Below are positions 24,311-32,986 of a DNA stretch of 64,000 nucleotides, piece by piece. This DNA comes from Flavobacterium notoginsengisoli. Its GTDB lineage: Bacteria; Bacteroidota; Bacteroidia; Flavobacteriales; Flavobacteriaceae. The position numbers and the translations under genes are program-made. The notes beneath the pieces are model-generated. The model had not been told where the DNA came from. It did not search any database and worked only from the letters and a program-made list of their open reading frames with translations. The first letter of the stretch is position 1. Each line of letters begins with the position of its first letter. The DNA lies in assembly GCF_014207905.1 (NCBI RefSeq), contig NZ_JACHLB010000006.1, forward strand, positions 310,001 through 374,000, given 5' to 3'.

Positions 24311-25144
24311 TTATTTAATTTTCTTAAGCAACTTAGCTTCTTCAGAAAAACGAGTTAATGTAATAGCTGGACTTCCTAGAAGAGAGACTTCTGCTTTATC
24401 TCCAATAGCTAGAGAAACAGTTGTTTCTGCTAAAATGCTTCCTACAGCAAAATTTTCAGCAGTCACGTTAGCATCTTTCAATGTAAATTTTGTTCCTGTG
24501 AAAACCGAATTATTATCTAATCGAATAGTTGCTTTTTCGGCAATACCTTCAATTGCGGCATTTCCTTTTTGGTATAAATCACACTTAAATTTTATAGCAG
24601 AAACCAGAGTTTTTAGAACCGCATTTTTACTTAATTGCAAGTTTGCATCATCTGCTTTTAGATTTAATTCCGTTCTGGTTTTATCATCGGCAATTAAGGT
24701 GAATTTTTTCGCGTTTACATTCAAAAACAATTTAGAAAAATCAAGACAATTCATGGTAATATCGTCCAATTGTAATTCCTGAATAGCATAAACAACCGCC
24801 TCATTTTTGGTGATTACTTTGTTTAATGATTTAGTGTAAGTAACCTTAACCGCTAATTTTTTGAAAATGGTAGATTCTTTATTAGTATATAATCGAAGCG
24901 TTTTTTCTCTTAAATCCATTCCGATAATATCGTGTAGATTATCATCGGCTTCGATTTTGATTTCATTTTTTTCTCCTTGTTCTAAATAAACTTCCAGATT
25001 ATCATCGACTTCAATGGCGTCAAAACTTCCAACTTCTTTCATTGAAGTCGTTACAATTTTAGAACCTTTAATTTTTTCTCTCTTTTGAGCAAAAGTCAAT
25101 GTTGTAACAAACAATAATAGGAGCAGCGCTGTACTTTTTTTCAT
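24311..25144 (-). CDS. DUF2807 (GIN-domain) secreted protein
   Basis: The start at 25144 (MKKSTALLLLLF) is preferred to an upstream Met because a -7 box lies at 25166-25173. The 277-residue product has a signal peptide and two repeats of the DUF2807 auto-adhesin/head-GIN beta-helix type (SFDAIEVDDNLEVYLEQGE; later EDNLHDI-like repeats). It is presumably periplasmic or surface-associated; function unknown. A second, lipoprotein paralogue (25230-25964) lies just upstream and, together with the PspC and PadR genes, suggests an envelope-stress module. Its own promoter box suggests partly independent expression. Confidence 0.8.
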   Translation of the reverse strand: MKKSTALLLLLFVTTLTFAQKREKIKGSKIVTTSMKEVGSFDAIEVDDNLEVYLEQGEKNEIKIEADDNLHDIIGMDLREKTLRLYTNKESTIFKKLAVKVTYTKSLNKVITKNEAVVYAIQELQLDDITMNCLDFSKLFLNVNAKKFTLIADDKTRTELNLKADDANLQLSKNAVLKTLVSAIKFKCDLYQKGNAAIEGIAEKATIRLDNNSVFTGTKFTLKDANVTAENFAVGSILAETTVSLAIGDKAEVSLLGSPAITLTRFSEEAKLLKKIK

Positions 25145-25165
25145 TAATTCTAGATTTGATTTTGA

Positions 25166-25173
25166 CAAATATA
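25166..25173 (-). promoter_or_regulatory. -7 promoter box for the DUF2807 gene
   Basis: On the minus strand TATATTTG matches TAnnTTTG and lies 22 bp upstream of the chosen ATG at 25144. Confidence 0.65.
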
Positions 25174-25229
25174 AAAAAATCATCCACTTTTGATGAATGA
25201 TTTCTTTTATATTTAACAGTTAACTGTTT

Positions 25230-25964
25230 TTAGTTTTTGTTAATATTTCCTCCAGAACTCGCTTCTTTTTCGATTGTTTTTGGAGAACCGGTATAGTTAA
25301 TGCTTCCGCCGCTTGAAGCCTTAGCTTTTAATTTTACAATTGGATTGGCAACAATAGTTGCGCCGCTAGATACTTGTGCTTCTACTTCGTTTGCCATCAA
25401 TTTTTCGGCATCTATACTTCCTCCGCTTGACGCAGAAGAATTAAAACTTAAAGCTTTACCTTCAATATTAATAGAACCTGCACTTCCTGCATCTGCTGAA
25501 ATTTTATCAGATTCAATATTAACATTCATCGATCCAGCGCTAGAAGTTTCCAAAGTAATATCTTCTCCTTCAATAATTCCTTTAGTGGTAACAGATGAAG
25601 CGCTAGAAGCTTCAATTTTATCTACAACTGGCATTTTTACTGTTACCTTTTTTGCGGTAATATTACGGAAAGAACTGAATTTACATTTAATGATAAGAGT
25701 TCCGTTTTCTACTTTCGTAACAATTTCGTTTTGAAGATTATCATCAGCTTCAACAGTAATTTCAACATTGTCAGATTGTTCAACTACAACATCAATAGCG
25801 TTGCTTACAGAAATATTTTTAAACTCACCCTGCACAACTCTTTTTTCTGTTGTAACGTGTCCGCTTCCTTCAATAGCATTTACATTAAAGTTGCAAGAAG
25901 CAAATAATAAAGCGGTAACAGTAGCAATTATAAATTTCGTAATATGAATGATTATTTTGATCAT
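25230..25964 (-). CDS. DUF2807 (head GIN domain) lipoprotein
   Basis: The 244-residue protein has a lipobox (LLFASCNFN) and a repetitive beta-helix body rich in Ser, Ala and Gly. The body begins EFKNISVSNAIDVVVEQSDN and continues with EASSASSVTTKG and SSGGSI repeats. It belongs to DUF2807. Placed 14 bp after the PspC-domain gene, it is likely part of the same operon (PadR, PspC, DUF2807). The function is unknown; such proteins are proposed to be surface or periplasmic adhesin-like scaffolds. Confidence 0.85.
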   Translation of the reverse strand: MIKIIIHITKFIIATVTALLFASCNFNVNAIEGSGHVTTEKRVVQGEFKNISVSNAIDVVVEQSDNVEITVEADDNLQNEIVTKVENGTLIIKCKFSSFRNITAKKVTVKMPVVDKIEASSASSVTTKGIIEGEDITLETSSAGSMNVNIESDKISADAGSAGSINIEGKALSFNSSASSGGSIDAEKLMANEVEAQVSSGATIVANPIVKLKAKASSGGSINYTGSPKTIEKEASSGGNINKN

Positions 25965-25978
25965 GGCTTTTGGTATTA

Positions 25979-27700
25979 TTAGTTAATTTTAATTATAACT
26001 CCGTTTTTATCAGTGGTTAGTTTGCCTTTAGTTTTTTTTCCGTTTATAATTTCTTTTCCATTAATTTTCACAGAAACTTCATTTACAGAATCATTCACAA
26101 TTGTATTTACTTCTTCTGAATCATAATCATAGTCGTGATCTTCAGGGCAGTTTAAACATTTTACTTTAGAATTTTCAACTTTATAGTTGTAATCTCCATC
26201 ATAGTTTAGGTTAAAAAAGCCTTCATCAGAATTGTAGTAATCTCTAACAGAAGAATCTGGTTTAACTAGTTGTCCTTCTGGTAGGTAAATGTAAATATCT
26301 ACTTCTTGACCTCTAAATTTATTTTTTACATCTGTCAGAAAATAATTATCCAAAATTAAATGATTTCCTGTAATTTGAAACTTGTAAGTGATTTTTTCTG
26401 CTCTTTTTTTCGCATTTTGAAAAGAATTTCCTCTTGCGCTTTTTTCGATTTGAATGAATGGCGCAGCTTCATCTGTGTGTAAGATATGTAAACGTACATC
26501 GTTAGAATAAATCAGTTCATTGTTTGCCGAATCTTGTACAAATTCGAAATCACTGCGGTGATTTAAACTTTTTGCATAATAATCGCTGTATTTAAACTTA
26601 ATGTACAATGTATCTGTTGCTTTAATTGCAAGAGATTTTTTTTCTACAATCTTATTGTCATATGAAACCTCAGTTGCTTGTTTAATTCCGATACTTGCTA
26701 AAATTGCGATAGAAATAATCCAAATTGCTAAAAGCGTGTATTTTGTAATATTTCCGATTGATTTTAAGTCTGGAGATAACAATTTAAATCCTAAAAGAGT
26801 TAAGAAGAAAAATGGAATTCCGACAACAAAGAACATTAATAATCCAAATGACCAAAGCGGATATTCTGTAAAGTTTCCTGCCTCAACGAAATTCTGCCAA
26901 GGAAAATCAATAAAGATGTTTGTGCCTAAAGTAAAAACACCAATTAACAACATGATCAAAGTTGAAAGCCCTGCGATAATTAAGATTACACCTAAAAATT
27001 TAGCAAAAATTTTGAAAATCGTCATGACAAAGTCTCCAAATGAACTACTTATTCTCCCAGCTCCCGACTTTACTTGGTTTCCCATTTTGTCATAATCTGC
27101 GTTTTTAAATTTGTCAGATAATGAATCAATTTCTTCTCGAACTTTTTTTTCGATGTTCGAAATGGTAACTGGTTCTCCTGTCATTTCTAATTTTTCAGAA
27201 GTTGTAACCGCTTCTGGAGTTACAACCCAAAGAACGAAGTAAGCTAAAATTCCAGTTCCAAATCCAGCAAAAACAAAGATTAAGAATACGATTTTGATCC
27301 ATACAGCATCAATTCCGAAATAGTGTCCTAAACCTGTTGCGACACCACCAATTACACCTCTTTCTTTATCACGATATAATTTTTTGTGTTTTCTTGCGCC
27401 GTAATTGTTAAAAGATTGATTAGTGTTTTCTTCGTCTTCAATACGGTAATCTTCTGGTTGTCCCATAACCGCAATCACTTCGTCAACGTCTTTCAGTCCA
27501 ACAACATGTTTTTCGCTTTTTTGTTTTTCTGTCAACAATTCAGAAACACGCATTTCGATATCTTTAATAATTTCATCTTGTCCAGATGAGTTGTTCAGTG
27601 ATCGTTTTATAGCGTCAAAGTAGCGTGTTAATTTTAAGTATGCATCTTCATCTATGTGAAAAAACATCCCGCCTAAGTTAATATTTACTGTTTTGTTCAT
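25979..27700 (-). CDS. PspC-domain multi-span membrane protein
   Basis: The 573-residue protein begins with a cytosolic segment (MNKTVNINLGGMFFHIDEDA). A PspC domain follows (about 105-165: KLYRDKERGVIGGVATGLGH, then YFGIDAVWIKIVFLIF). After it come further membrane spans (about 230-330) and a large C-terminal extracytoplasmic domain. PspC proteins relate to the phage-shock envelope-stress response. The upstream gene (PadR, 27704) is 3 bp away, so PadR probably represses this operon. Two DUF2807 genes follow downstream. Confidence 0.88.
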   Translation of the reverse strand: MNKTVNINLGGMFFHIDEDAYLKLTRYFDAIKRSLNNSSGQDEIIKDIEMRVSELLTEKQKSEKHVVGLKDVDEVIAVMGQPEDYRIEDEENTNQSFNNYGARKHKKLYRDKERGVIGGVATGLGHYFGIDAVWIKIVFLIFVFAGFGTGILAYFVLWVVTPEAVTTSEKLEMTGEPVTISNIEKKVREEIDSLSDKFKNADYDKMGNQVKSGAGRISSSFGDFVMTIFKIFAKFLGVILIIAGLSTLIMLLIGVFTLGTNIFIDFPWQNFVEAGNFTEYPLWSFGLLMFFVVGIPFFFLTLLGFKLLSPDLKSIGNITKYTLLAIWIISIAILASIGIKQATEVSYDNKIVEKKSLAIKATDTLYIKFKYSDYYAKSLNHRSDFEFVQDSANNELIYSNDVRLHILHTDEAAPFIQIEKSARGNSFQNAKKRAEKITYKFQITGNHLILDNYFLTDVKNKFRGQEVDIYIYLPEGQLVKPDSSVRDYYNSDEGFFNLNYDGDYNYKVENSKVKCLNCPEDHDYDYDSEEVNTIVNDSVNEVSVKINGKEIINGKKTKGKLTTDKNGVIIKIN

Positions 27701-27703
27701 GAC

Positions 27704-28036
27704 TTATTGATTTTGATTGGTGATTAAGTTTACAGCGTCAGACAATTCTGTCCAAGTACCGCTAAGTTCGTTTAAAAAAGTTTGTCCTATCTCGGTTAAC
27801 CCATAATATTTTCGTGGTGGTCCTGAAGTCGATTCTTCCCAGCGATAATTGAGTAAACCGTCATTTTTTAATCTAGTTAACAACGGATAAACAGTTCCCT
27901 CTACAACTAGTAATTTTGCGTTTTTTAAAGTGTCTAATATTTCAGATGTATATGCGTCTTTTTCTTTTAGAACAGATAAGATGCAAAACTCAAGAACACC
28001 TTTGCGCATCTGTGCTTTTGTGTTTTCAATGTTCAT
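27704..28036 (-). CDS. PadR-family transcriptional repressor
   Basis: The 110-residue protein is the compact PadR winged helix: MRKGVLEFCILSVLKEKDAY, LVVEGTVYPLLTRLKNDGLL, EESTSGPPRKYYGLTEIG and a short C-terminal helix. It starts a likely operon with the PspC and DUF2807 genes (3-bp gap). PadR regulators respond to small molecules or membrane stress. Upstream lies a repetitive GATGATT/GATTGAT tract, unusual for a promoter. Confidence 0.92.
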   Translation of the reverse strand: MNIENTKAQMRKGVLEFCILSVLKEKDAYTSEILDTLKNAKLLVVEGTVYPLLTRLKNDGLLNYRWEESTSGPPRKYYGLTEIGQTFLNELSGTWTELSDAVNLITNQNQ

Positions 28037-28071
28037 AATTTCATTTTGTTTTTTTTAGATTGAACAATTCG

Positions 28072-28120
28072 TTTTTTGATTGATGATGATTGATTGATGA
28101 TGATGATTGATGATTGATTC
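28072..28120. repeat. Low-complexity GATT/GATGATT tandem tract
   Basis: A run of alternating GATTGAT and GATGATT units lies between DUF4870 and PadR, about 40 bp upstream of the PadR start. Length variation in such a tract could alter promoter spacing, but that is inference. Confidence 0.7.
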
Positions 28121-28147
28121 GAATATATCTTTTAACCTTTTTTAGAA

Positions 28148-28627
28148 TTACTTAATAAAAGGAATTGTTAGCGGATATTTATAAAGTTCTCCGTTTGAAG
28201 CTTTTATTGTAGCATAGATCACTAAAAAGAATTCAACAAATTTTAATAATCCAAAAAGCACTACAGATGTAATTCCTACACTAAGCATTCCGATATGCGA
28301 TTGAAAATCAAAGTTTCTAATTACAAAATCGTGATCATTAAAAACGGCTTCTAGCGGAATATTTTGCAAGATCACTGATACGAAAATTGGTATTGCAATA
28401 AGTGCTAAAATCAAAGTATAAAGCAATAAGCTTAACTGAAAATTCAAAGCCTGTTTTCCGTGATGATCTGCAAATTCAGATCTGTCTTTGTAATTTGTCC
28501 AAATGATTAACGGAAAAATATAGTTCCCAAACGGAATTATATATTGACTTAATGTACTCAAATGAGTAAATGCCGCTGTATTCTTTTCTGATGTTTTTTC
28601 CATGATGAGTGGTGTTGTTGTTTCCAT
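28148..28627 (-). CDS. DUF4870-family membrane protein
   Basis: The 159-residue protein shows the DUF4870 pattern: an N-terminal AAFTHLSTLSQYIIPFGNYI segment, then WTNYKDRSEFADHHGKQALN, and three membrane spans. The end KYPLTIPFIK is typical. These proteins are of unknown function. The Met at residue 9 is an alternative start. A -7 box (28656-28663) lies about 30 bp upstream. Confidence 0.8.
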   Translation of the reverse strand: METTTPLIMEKTSEKNTAAFTHLSTLSQYIIPFGNYIFPLIIWTNYKDRSEFADHHGKQALNFQLSLLLYTLILALIAIPIFVSVILQNIPLEAVFNDHDFVIRNFDFQSHIGMLSVGITSVVLFGLLKFVEFFLVIYATIKASNGELYKYPLTIPFIK

Positions 28628-28655
28628 GATTAAAAGTATATAGTAATTTCTTATG

Positions 28656-28663
28656 CAAATATA
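28656..28663 (-). promoter_or_regulatory. -7 promoter box for the DUF4870 gene
   Basis: Minus-strand TATATTTG matches TAnnTTTG, 29 bp upstream of the start at 28627. Confidence 0.6.
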
Positions 28664-28858
28664 TGTCTAAAAAACAGTATCTTGTTTTGCATAGTACCAA
28701 ATATTAACAAAAATTTAACAAATATAAAAGTAAGAAATTGGTCTTAAATCATTGAAAATCATTCTGAAGTATTGATTTTATTGAGGTTCTTCTGATAGTT
28801 TAATAATTTATTGTGCATGCATAGTTTTTTTGTATTTTTACATAAAAAAATAAATCAC

Positions 28859-29311
28859 ATGGCACTTTCTGTATCAAAACTTAATAAATTCGTCTTATTC
28901 AAATTACCTTCTGCATACTTCTGTGGAGTTCGAGTTAAGGATATAAACGATTCTAGCTGTACTGTTTCAGTTAAACACAGATGGATTAATCAGAATCCTT
29001 TTAATTCTATGTATTTTGCTGTTCAGGCAATGGCGGCTGAGTTGACAACAGGAGCTTTGGTGATTTCTCAAATTCAGCAAAGCGGAAAAAAGATCTCCAT
29101 GTTAGTTGCCAATAACAAAGGAAACTTTACTAAGAAAGCAACAGGAAGAATAACGTTTGTTTGCAAAGACGGACATTTAATTGCCGATGCTATTAAAAAA
29201 ACAATAGAAACTGGAGAAGGGCAGACGTTCTGGATGAAATCTATAGGAACAAATGAAGAAGGTGTTCAGGTTTCTGAAATGGATTTTGAATGGAGTATTC
29301 GAGTGAAATAG
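28859..29311 (+). CDS. DUF4442 hotdog-fold (acyl-CoA thioesterase-like) protein
   Basis: I place the start at 28859 (MALSVSKLNK); an upstream in-frame Met lies in the leader. The 150-residue protein matches the DUF4442/YiiD-C-like hotdog fold: FVLFKLPSAYFCGVRVKDIN, then MYFAVQAMAAELTTGALV, which corresponds to the usual central helix of thioesterase-like proteins. A catalytic Asp/Glu is possible but no specific substrate is evident. It is a single gene followed by REP-like dyads and a terminator. Confidence 0.8.
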   Translation: MALSVSKLNKFVLFKLPSAYFCGVRVKDINDSSCTVSVKHRWINQNPFNSMYFAVQAMAAELTTGALVISQIQQSGKKISMLVANNKGNFTKKATGRITFVCKDGHLIADAIKKTIETGEGQTFWMKSIGTNEEGVQVSEMDFEWSIRVK

Positions 29312-29320
29312 AGTTTTTTT

Positions 29321-29393
29321 TGCCACGAATTTCACGAATTAGCACAAATTTTAAGTGCAAAGTAATTAGTGTAAATTCGTGAAATTCGTGACG
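29321..29393. repeat. REP-like dyad (CACGAATTTCACGAATT family)
   Basis: CACGAATTTCACGAATT (about 29322-29338) and its complement AATTCGTGAAATTCGTG (about 29374-29390) form a long imperfect hairpin with internal repetition. It lies in a 3' region after the DUF4442 gene. Similar dyads are dispersed in flavobacterial chromosomes. Confidence 0.75.
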
Positions 29394-29402
29394 AAAAAAC
29401 AT

Positions 29403-29435
29403 AAAAAAGGCTTCAATTATTTGAAGCCTTTTTTG
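29403..29435. terminator. Terminator between DUF4442 and the CC-rich secreted gene
   Basis: AAAAAGGCTTCAA and TTGAAGCCTTTTTT form a perfect stem with loop TTAT. The gene pair is convergent, so it can serve both directions. Confidence 0.9.
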
Positions 29436-29452
29436 TTGAAATAGTATTTCAA

Positions 29453-29611
29453 TTATTTCTTTGCACAACAAGATTTTTTATCTTTTTTATCTGTTGTCTT
29501 TTTGCAGCATGATTCTTTTTTTGCTTTGTCTTTAGAAGCTGGTTTTGTTTCTTGAGCACTTACGCTAATTGTAAATAAGGCAACGGTAATGATTGTAATT
29601 ACTTTTGTCAT
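29453..29611 (-). CDS. Small secreted Lys/Cys-rich protein (52 aa)
   Basis: This short gene starts at ATG 29611 with a signal peptide (MTKVITIITVALFTISVSAQ). A Lys-rich mature part follows, with two Cys-Cys pairs (ESCCKK and KSCCAKK). A consensus -7 box (TATATTTG on the minus strand, 29656-29663) lies about 45 bp upstream. The paired Cys and lysines suggest metal binding or cross-linking, which is inference; no family is recognised. It lies before the small lipoprotein and copper-related region. Confidence 0.75.
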   Translation of the reverse strand: MTKVITIITVALFTISVSAQETKPASKDKAKKESCCKKTTDKKDKKSCCAKK

Positions 29612-29655
29612 TTTGTTTTAATTGTTTTTTGTTAGAAAATTATAATTGAGTGTAT

Positions 29656-29663
29656 CAAATATA
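29656..29663 (-). promoter_or_regulatory. -7 promoter box of the small Cys-rich gene
   Basis: Minus-strand TATATTTG matches TAnnTTTG, about 45 bp upstream of ATG 29611. Confidence 0.55.
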
Positions 29664-29752
29664 GATGGATTTATTGTTTGTAAGAATATATTTATTGTTA
29701 ATGTTTTTGTAAAAATAAGTTGTTGGCGTTAGAACGTTTTCTAATCTGCATT

Positions 29753-30178
29753 TTAATTCAATAAATCATCATTAATATTGAAATCGATATCTGTTCTCAT
29801 CCAATAACCTTTTCTATTTTGAGACAATACTTTTGCTATAGAGTATTGTGATTTGTATATTATTTTATAATTAATGTTTTCGATTTCTATACTTTTAATT
29901 GAATTGGAAACTTCAATCATTTCTTTTTCATGCCAAGTACCAATTCCAAAAGACATTTGATATTGGTTGTCTTCTGTTAAAGCAGGTTTTAAATTGAAAA
30001 CTATAGAGTCACCTGTTTTATATTGGTTTAAGTGATAATCTTCAGTTTTGGGATCGATTTTTAGTGTGACTTTCACAGCAGTGCTTCCATTATTTATAAA
30101 ATTAATATTATGAGCAGGATCACAGCTTGTCAAGATAAAGACAGAGAAAAGTAACAATAAGGAATTTAGTTTCTTCAT
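29753..30178 (-). CDS. Uncharacterised lipoprotein
   Basis: The 141-residue protein has a lipobox (FILTSCDP) and a predicted beta-rich mature domain, with NINFINNGSTAVKVTLKIDP near its start. I do not recognise a family. It starts 1 bp after the stop of the upstream membrane-protein gene, so the two form an operon. Confidence 0.6.
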   Translation of the reverse strand: MKKLNSLLLLFSVFILTSCDPAHNINFINNGSTAVKVTLKIDPKTEDYHLNQYKTGDSIVFNLKPALTEDNQYQMSFGIGTWHEKEMIEVSNSIKSIEIENINYKIIYKSQYSIAKVLSQNRKGYWMRTDIDFNINDDLLN

Positions 30179-30179
30179 T

Positions 30180-30494
30180 CTAATTACGATTATATGACCT
30201 TTTAATTAAATATTGAATTAAAATGATAACCAATATAATTATGGCAATCAAGATTTCTAAACCTATTAATCCAACAAAGGGCATTCCGCAGTGAATTAGT
30301 CCGTTTGATTCTGATCGAAGTTTGTTTGAAAGTATTTTAAATGCAATGATGAAAAATATAAACTGAGAAAGAAAAGTAATTAAACAAACTTTAGAAAAAG
30401 TTAGTTTTATGCTTTCGGCGATTCCTTTTCTTCCGAATATAATTTGAAAAATTATTGGCAAAGCCAGTAATGAAAGGAAAAGAATTTGATTCAT
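30180..30494 (-). CDS. Uncharacterised three-span membrane protein
   Basis: The 104-residue protein has three hydrophobic segments (about 1-18, 30-52 and 78-95) and no recognised motif. It is co-transcribed with the lipoprotein gene that follows it at 1 bp. The pair sits beside the copper block, but no metal ligands are evident. Confidence 0.55.
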   Translation of the reverse strand: MNQILFLSLLALPIIFQIIFGRKGIAESIKLTFSKVCLITFLSQFIFFIIAFKILSNKLRSESNGLIHCGMPFVGLIGLEILIAIIILVIILIQYLIKRSYNRN

Positions 30495-30556
30495 AAGGTT
30501 TAATTAAATTGGTTTTTTGGTGTTTTTTCTATTCCAAAATTAATGCCAATTCTTTT

Positions 30557-32800
30557 TTAATAATTCAAATTAACCCCAAATCCGATTCCCATATCGCTAT
30601 CATAATGCGTCGTGATTCCGAAGTTTCGGGCAACGATGTATTTCAGTCCAGCCATATATTCTTTATCCGTATTCCACATTAAATTCATTCGAAGTCTTTG
30701 CGAAAGCGGAATATCTTTTCGTTCAAACTGCACTCTCACATTTCCATCGGTATAAACCTCAACTTGCGCTTTTATGAGCATTGGCAACGTATATTCGGCA
30801 CCTAAACTGAAGACCGAACGATTGTCTTTGGTGTTTTTCTGTCCAAAAAGATTTTGTTCCTGTTCGTCCATTCCCATTTTTCGGTAGCGCCAGTCAAAAC
30901 CAACAAAAGGCATTAACCATTGATTTTTTCCAATATATCTTCCAATATGAGTTTCAGTTTCGTAACCATGTTTGTCGTTATAGCCCAATCTCCATTCGGT
31001 TCCAATACTCCAACGTGTGTTGCTATACATAGCTTCTCCATCATTTCCGTTGGTTGCAAAATCATTTTCGCCCATAAAATGAAACATTCGATCATCCATT
31101 TTCAGCATTTTATACGCCATTTCAGGATGATGAATCAACGGATTTGGCGCTGAATTTTCGTAAGTGAAAATTCTTCCCATTCCGGCCATCATGTGATATA
31201 AAATATGACAGTGGAAAAACCAGTCGCCATCTGCATTTGCCTGAAACTCGATCGTATCGGTTTCCATTGGCATAATGTCAATCACATTTTTTAGTGGAGA
31301 ATAATCGCCATGTTCGTTTAAAATTCTAAAATCATGTCCGTGTAAATGCATTGGGTGGCGCATCATTGAGCCGTTGTATAAAACGATACGAACATTTTCT
31401 CCTTTTTTGATTAAGATTTTATCGGTTTCAGAAACTACTTTATTATCCAAACTCCAAACGTAACGATTCATATTTCCAGAAAGTGTGAAACGCAATTCTT
31501 TTACAGGAGCGTCCTTTGGAAGATTGGTTTTAAAATGAGATTTAAGCATTCCGTAATTCAAAGTCACAATTTCAGAAGTTTCCGTGCTGTCACTTTCCAT
31601 TTTCATCTCTTCCATATTATGCATCGAATGATCCATTGCAGGTTTTGCATTTTCATCTTCACCCGAAATTTCTGGATACATTACGGCATTCATGTCCATT
31701 TTGTTGAGTGACATATTCATGCCCATATCATTCATTTCGCCGTTCATTTTCATCATATCGTTCATCATTTTCATTCCTTCAAAATATTTTAATTTCGAAA
31801 GATGATGAACAGGCTGTTTTTCTCCATTTCCTAAAAACAAAGATGCAGATCCCGTTCTGTCTTCGGCTGTAGCCAAAAAGGCAAAAGATTTGTTGTTTTC
31901 GGGAATGGTAACCACAACATCATAAGTTTCAGAAACGGCAATAATCAAACGATCAACTTCTACAGGTTCTACGTCATTTCCGTCGCTTGCCACAACGGTG
32001 ATTTTTCCTCCTCCGTATGTCAGCCAGAAATAACTGGAAGCTCCGCCGTTGGCAATTCGTAGTCGAACTTTAGAGCCTGGTTTCAGATCTGAAAATTGCT
32101 GTTCGTTTTTACCGTTAATTAGAAACTTTTCATAATAAACATCGCTGACATCCATAGCATTCATTCGTTTCCATTCGTTGGTCACTTTGGTCGAAAAATG
32201 TCCTTGTTTTAAAGCTTCAAAATAACTTTGAGTGGTTCCTTTTTTAATAGCAAACCAATCGTTGGCATTATGGAGCATTCGCTGAATATTCTCTGGTTTA
32301 AGATCTGACCATTCGCTTAAAATAACTGGAATTGTTGGTAAATCGTCAATTCCCTTTCTAATCGTTGAATCGTCTTTTTTCTTGTTGATGATAAAAAGTC
32401 CATACAAACCAATTTGTTCCTGAAGTCCAGAATGACTGTGATACCAATACGTTCCGTTTTGAATTATCGGAAAAGTATATTTATGAGTTGTTCCAGGTTT
32501 AATTGGCATTTGGGTTAAATAGGGAACTCCGTCTTCTTTATTTGGAAGAAATAATCCGTGCCAGTGCATTGAAGTGGTTTCCTTTTTTAATTCGTTATGC
32601 ACATAAATTTCCGCAATATCGCCTTCGGTAAAAGTCAAAGTAGGCATCGGAATTTGTCCATTTACTGCAATCGCACGTTTTTCTTTACCCGAAAAATTGA
32701 CAACCGTATCGCGAACATGCAAATCGTAACGCACGACTTTCTGCGCTTTTAGCTGAAAAGCAATTAAAAAAAGGATTAGGATATATTTAATTTTAATCAT
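30557..32800 (-). CDS. Multicopper oxidase fused to a CopB-like C-terminal barrel
   Basis: The 747-residue protein has a signal peptide (about 1-19) and three cupredoxin domains with all copper ligand motifs: SMHWHG, YWYHSHSG, RHPMHLHGHDF and FHCHILYHMMAGM. A Met/His-rich insert (about 345-410: MKMMNDMMKMNGEM and HSMHNMEEMKM) is typical of copper resistance CopA. After about residue 590 the sequence changes to an outer-membrane-like region (SIGTEWRLGYNDKHGYETET, then MGIGFGVNLNY at the end) that resembles the separate copper resistance protein CopB. In proteobacteria these are two genes; here they are one. The protein probably oxidises Cu(I) at the cell surface or in the periplasm. Confidence 0.88.
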   Translation of the reverse strand: MIKIKYILILFLIAFQLKAQKVVRYDLHVRDTVVNFSGKEKRAIAVNGQIPMPTLTFTEGDIAEIYVHNELKKETTSMHWHGLFLPNKEDGVPYLTQMPIKPGTTHKYTFPIIQNGTYWYHSHSGLQEQIGLYGLFIINKKKDDSTIRKGIDDLPTIPVILSEWSDLKPENIQRMLHNANDWFAIKKGTTQSYFEALKQGHFSTKVTNEWKRMNAMDVSDVYYEKFLINGKNEQQFSDLKPGSKVRLRIANGGASSYFWLTYGGGKITVVASDGNDVEPVEVDRLIIAVSETYDVVVTIPENNKSFAFLATAEDRTGSASLFLGNGEKQPVHHLSKLKYFEGMKMMNDMMKMNGEMNDMGMNMSLNKMDMNAVMYPEISGEDENAKPAMDHSMHNMEEMKMESDSTETSEIVTLNYGMLKSHFKTNLPKDAPVKELRFTLSGNMNRYVWSLDNKVVSETDKILIKKGENVRIVLYNGSMMRHPMHLHGHDFRILNEHGDYSPLKNVIDIMPMETDTIEFQANADGDWFFHCHILYHMMAGMGRIFTYENSAPNPLIHHPEMAYKMLKMDDRMFHFMGENDFATNGNDGEAMYSNTRWSIGTEWRLGYNDKHGYETETHIGRYIGKNQWLMPFVGFDWRYRKMGMDEQEQNLFGQKNTKDNRSVFSLGAEYTLPMLIKAQVEVYTDGNVRVQFERKDIPLSQRLRMNLMWNTDKEYMAGLKYIVARNFGITTHYDSDMGIGFGVNLNY

Positions 32801-32840
32801 GGATTATAATTTTAAATCAATTGAATACAATTTAATTTCA

Positions 32841-32966
32841 ACACATAGAAACATAGATTTTTGTGTCTAAAAAAGAGAAAAGAAGAAACTAGTTTCCACA
32901 CATAGCTATTGTATTGATGCAAGTGAAACGCCTTTACGCACAATGCAAAGCTATGTTTCTATGTGT
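32841..32966. repeat. Inverted repeat (CACATAGAAACATAG family)
   Basis: A perfect 16-bp pair, ACACATAGAAACATAG (32841-32856) and its complement (32951-32966), flanks about 94 bp of non-coding DNA between the oxidase and the P-type ATPase gene. It is one of several REP-like families in the window. Confidence 0.8.
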
Positions 32967-32986
32967 TAAAATAATTACGCTCCAAT

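Noticed and set aside
24285..24782. Plus-strand 165-residue frame opposite the DUF2807 gene
   Set aside because: Antisense shadow of a low-complexity gene with no recognisable protein features.
28072..28120. Possible CRISPR array
   Set aside because: Units are 4-7 bp without spacers; simple tandem sequence. No cas genes in the window.
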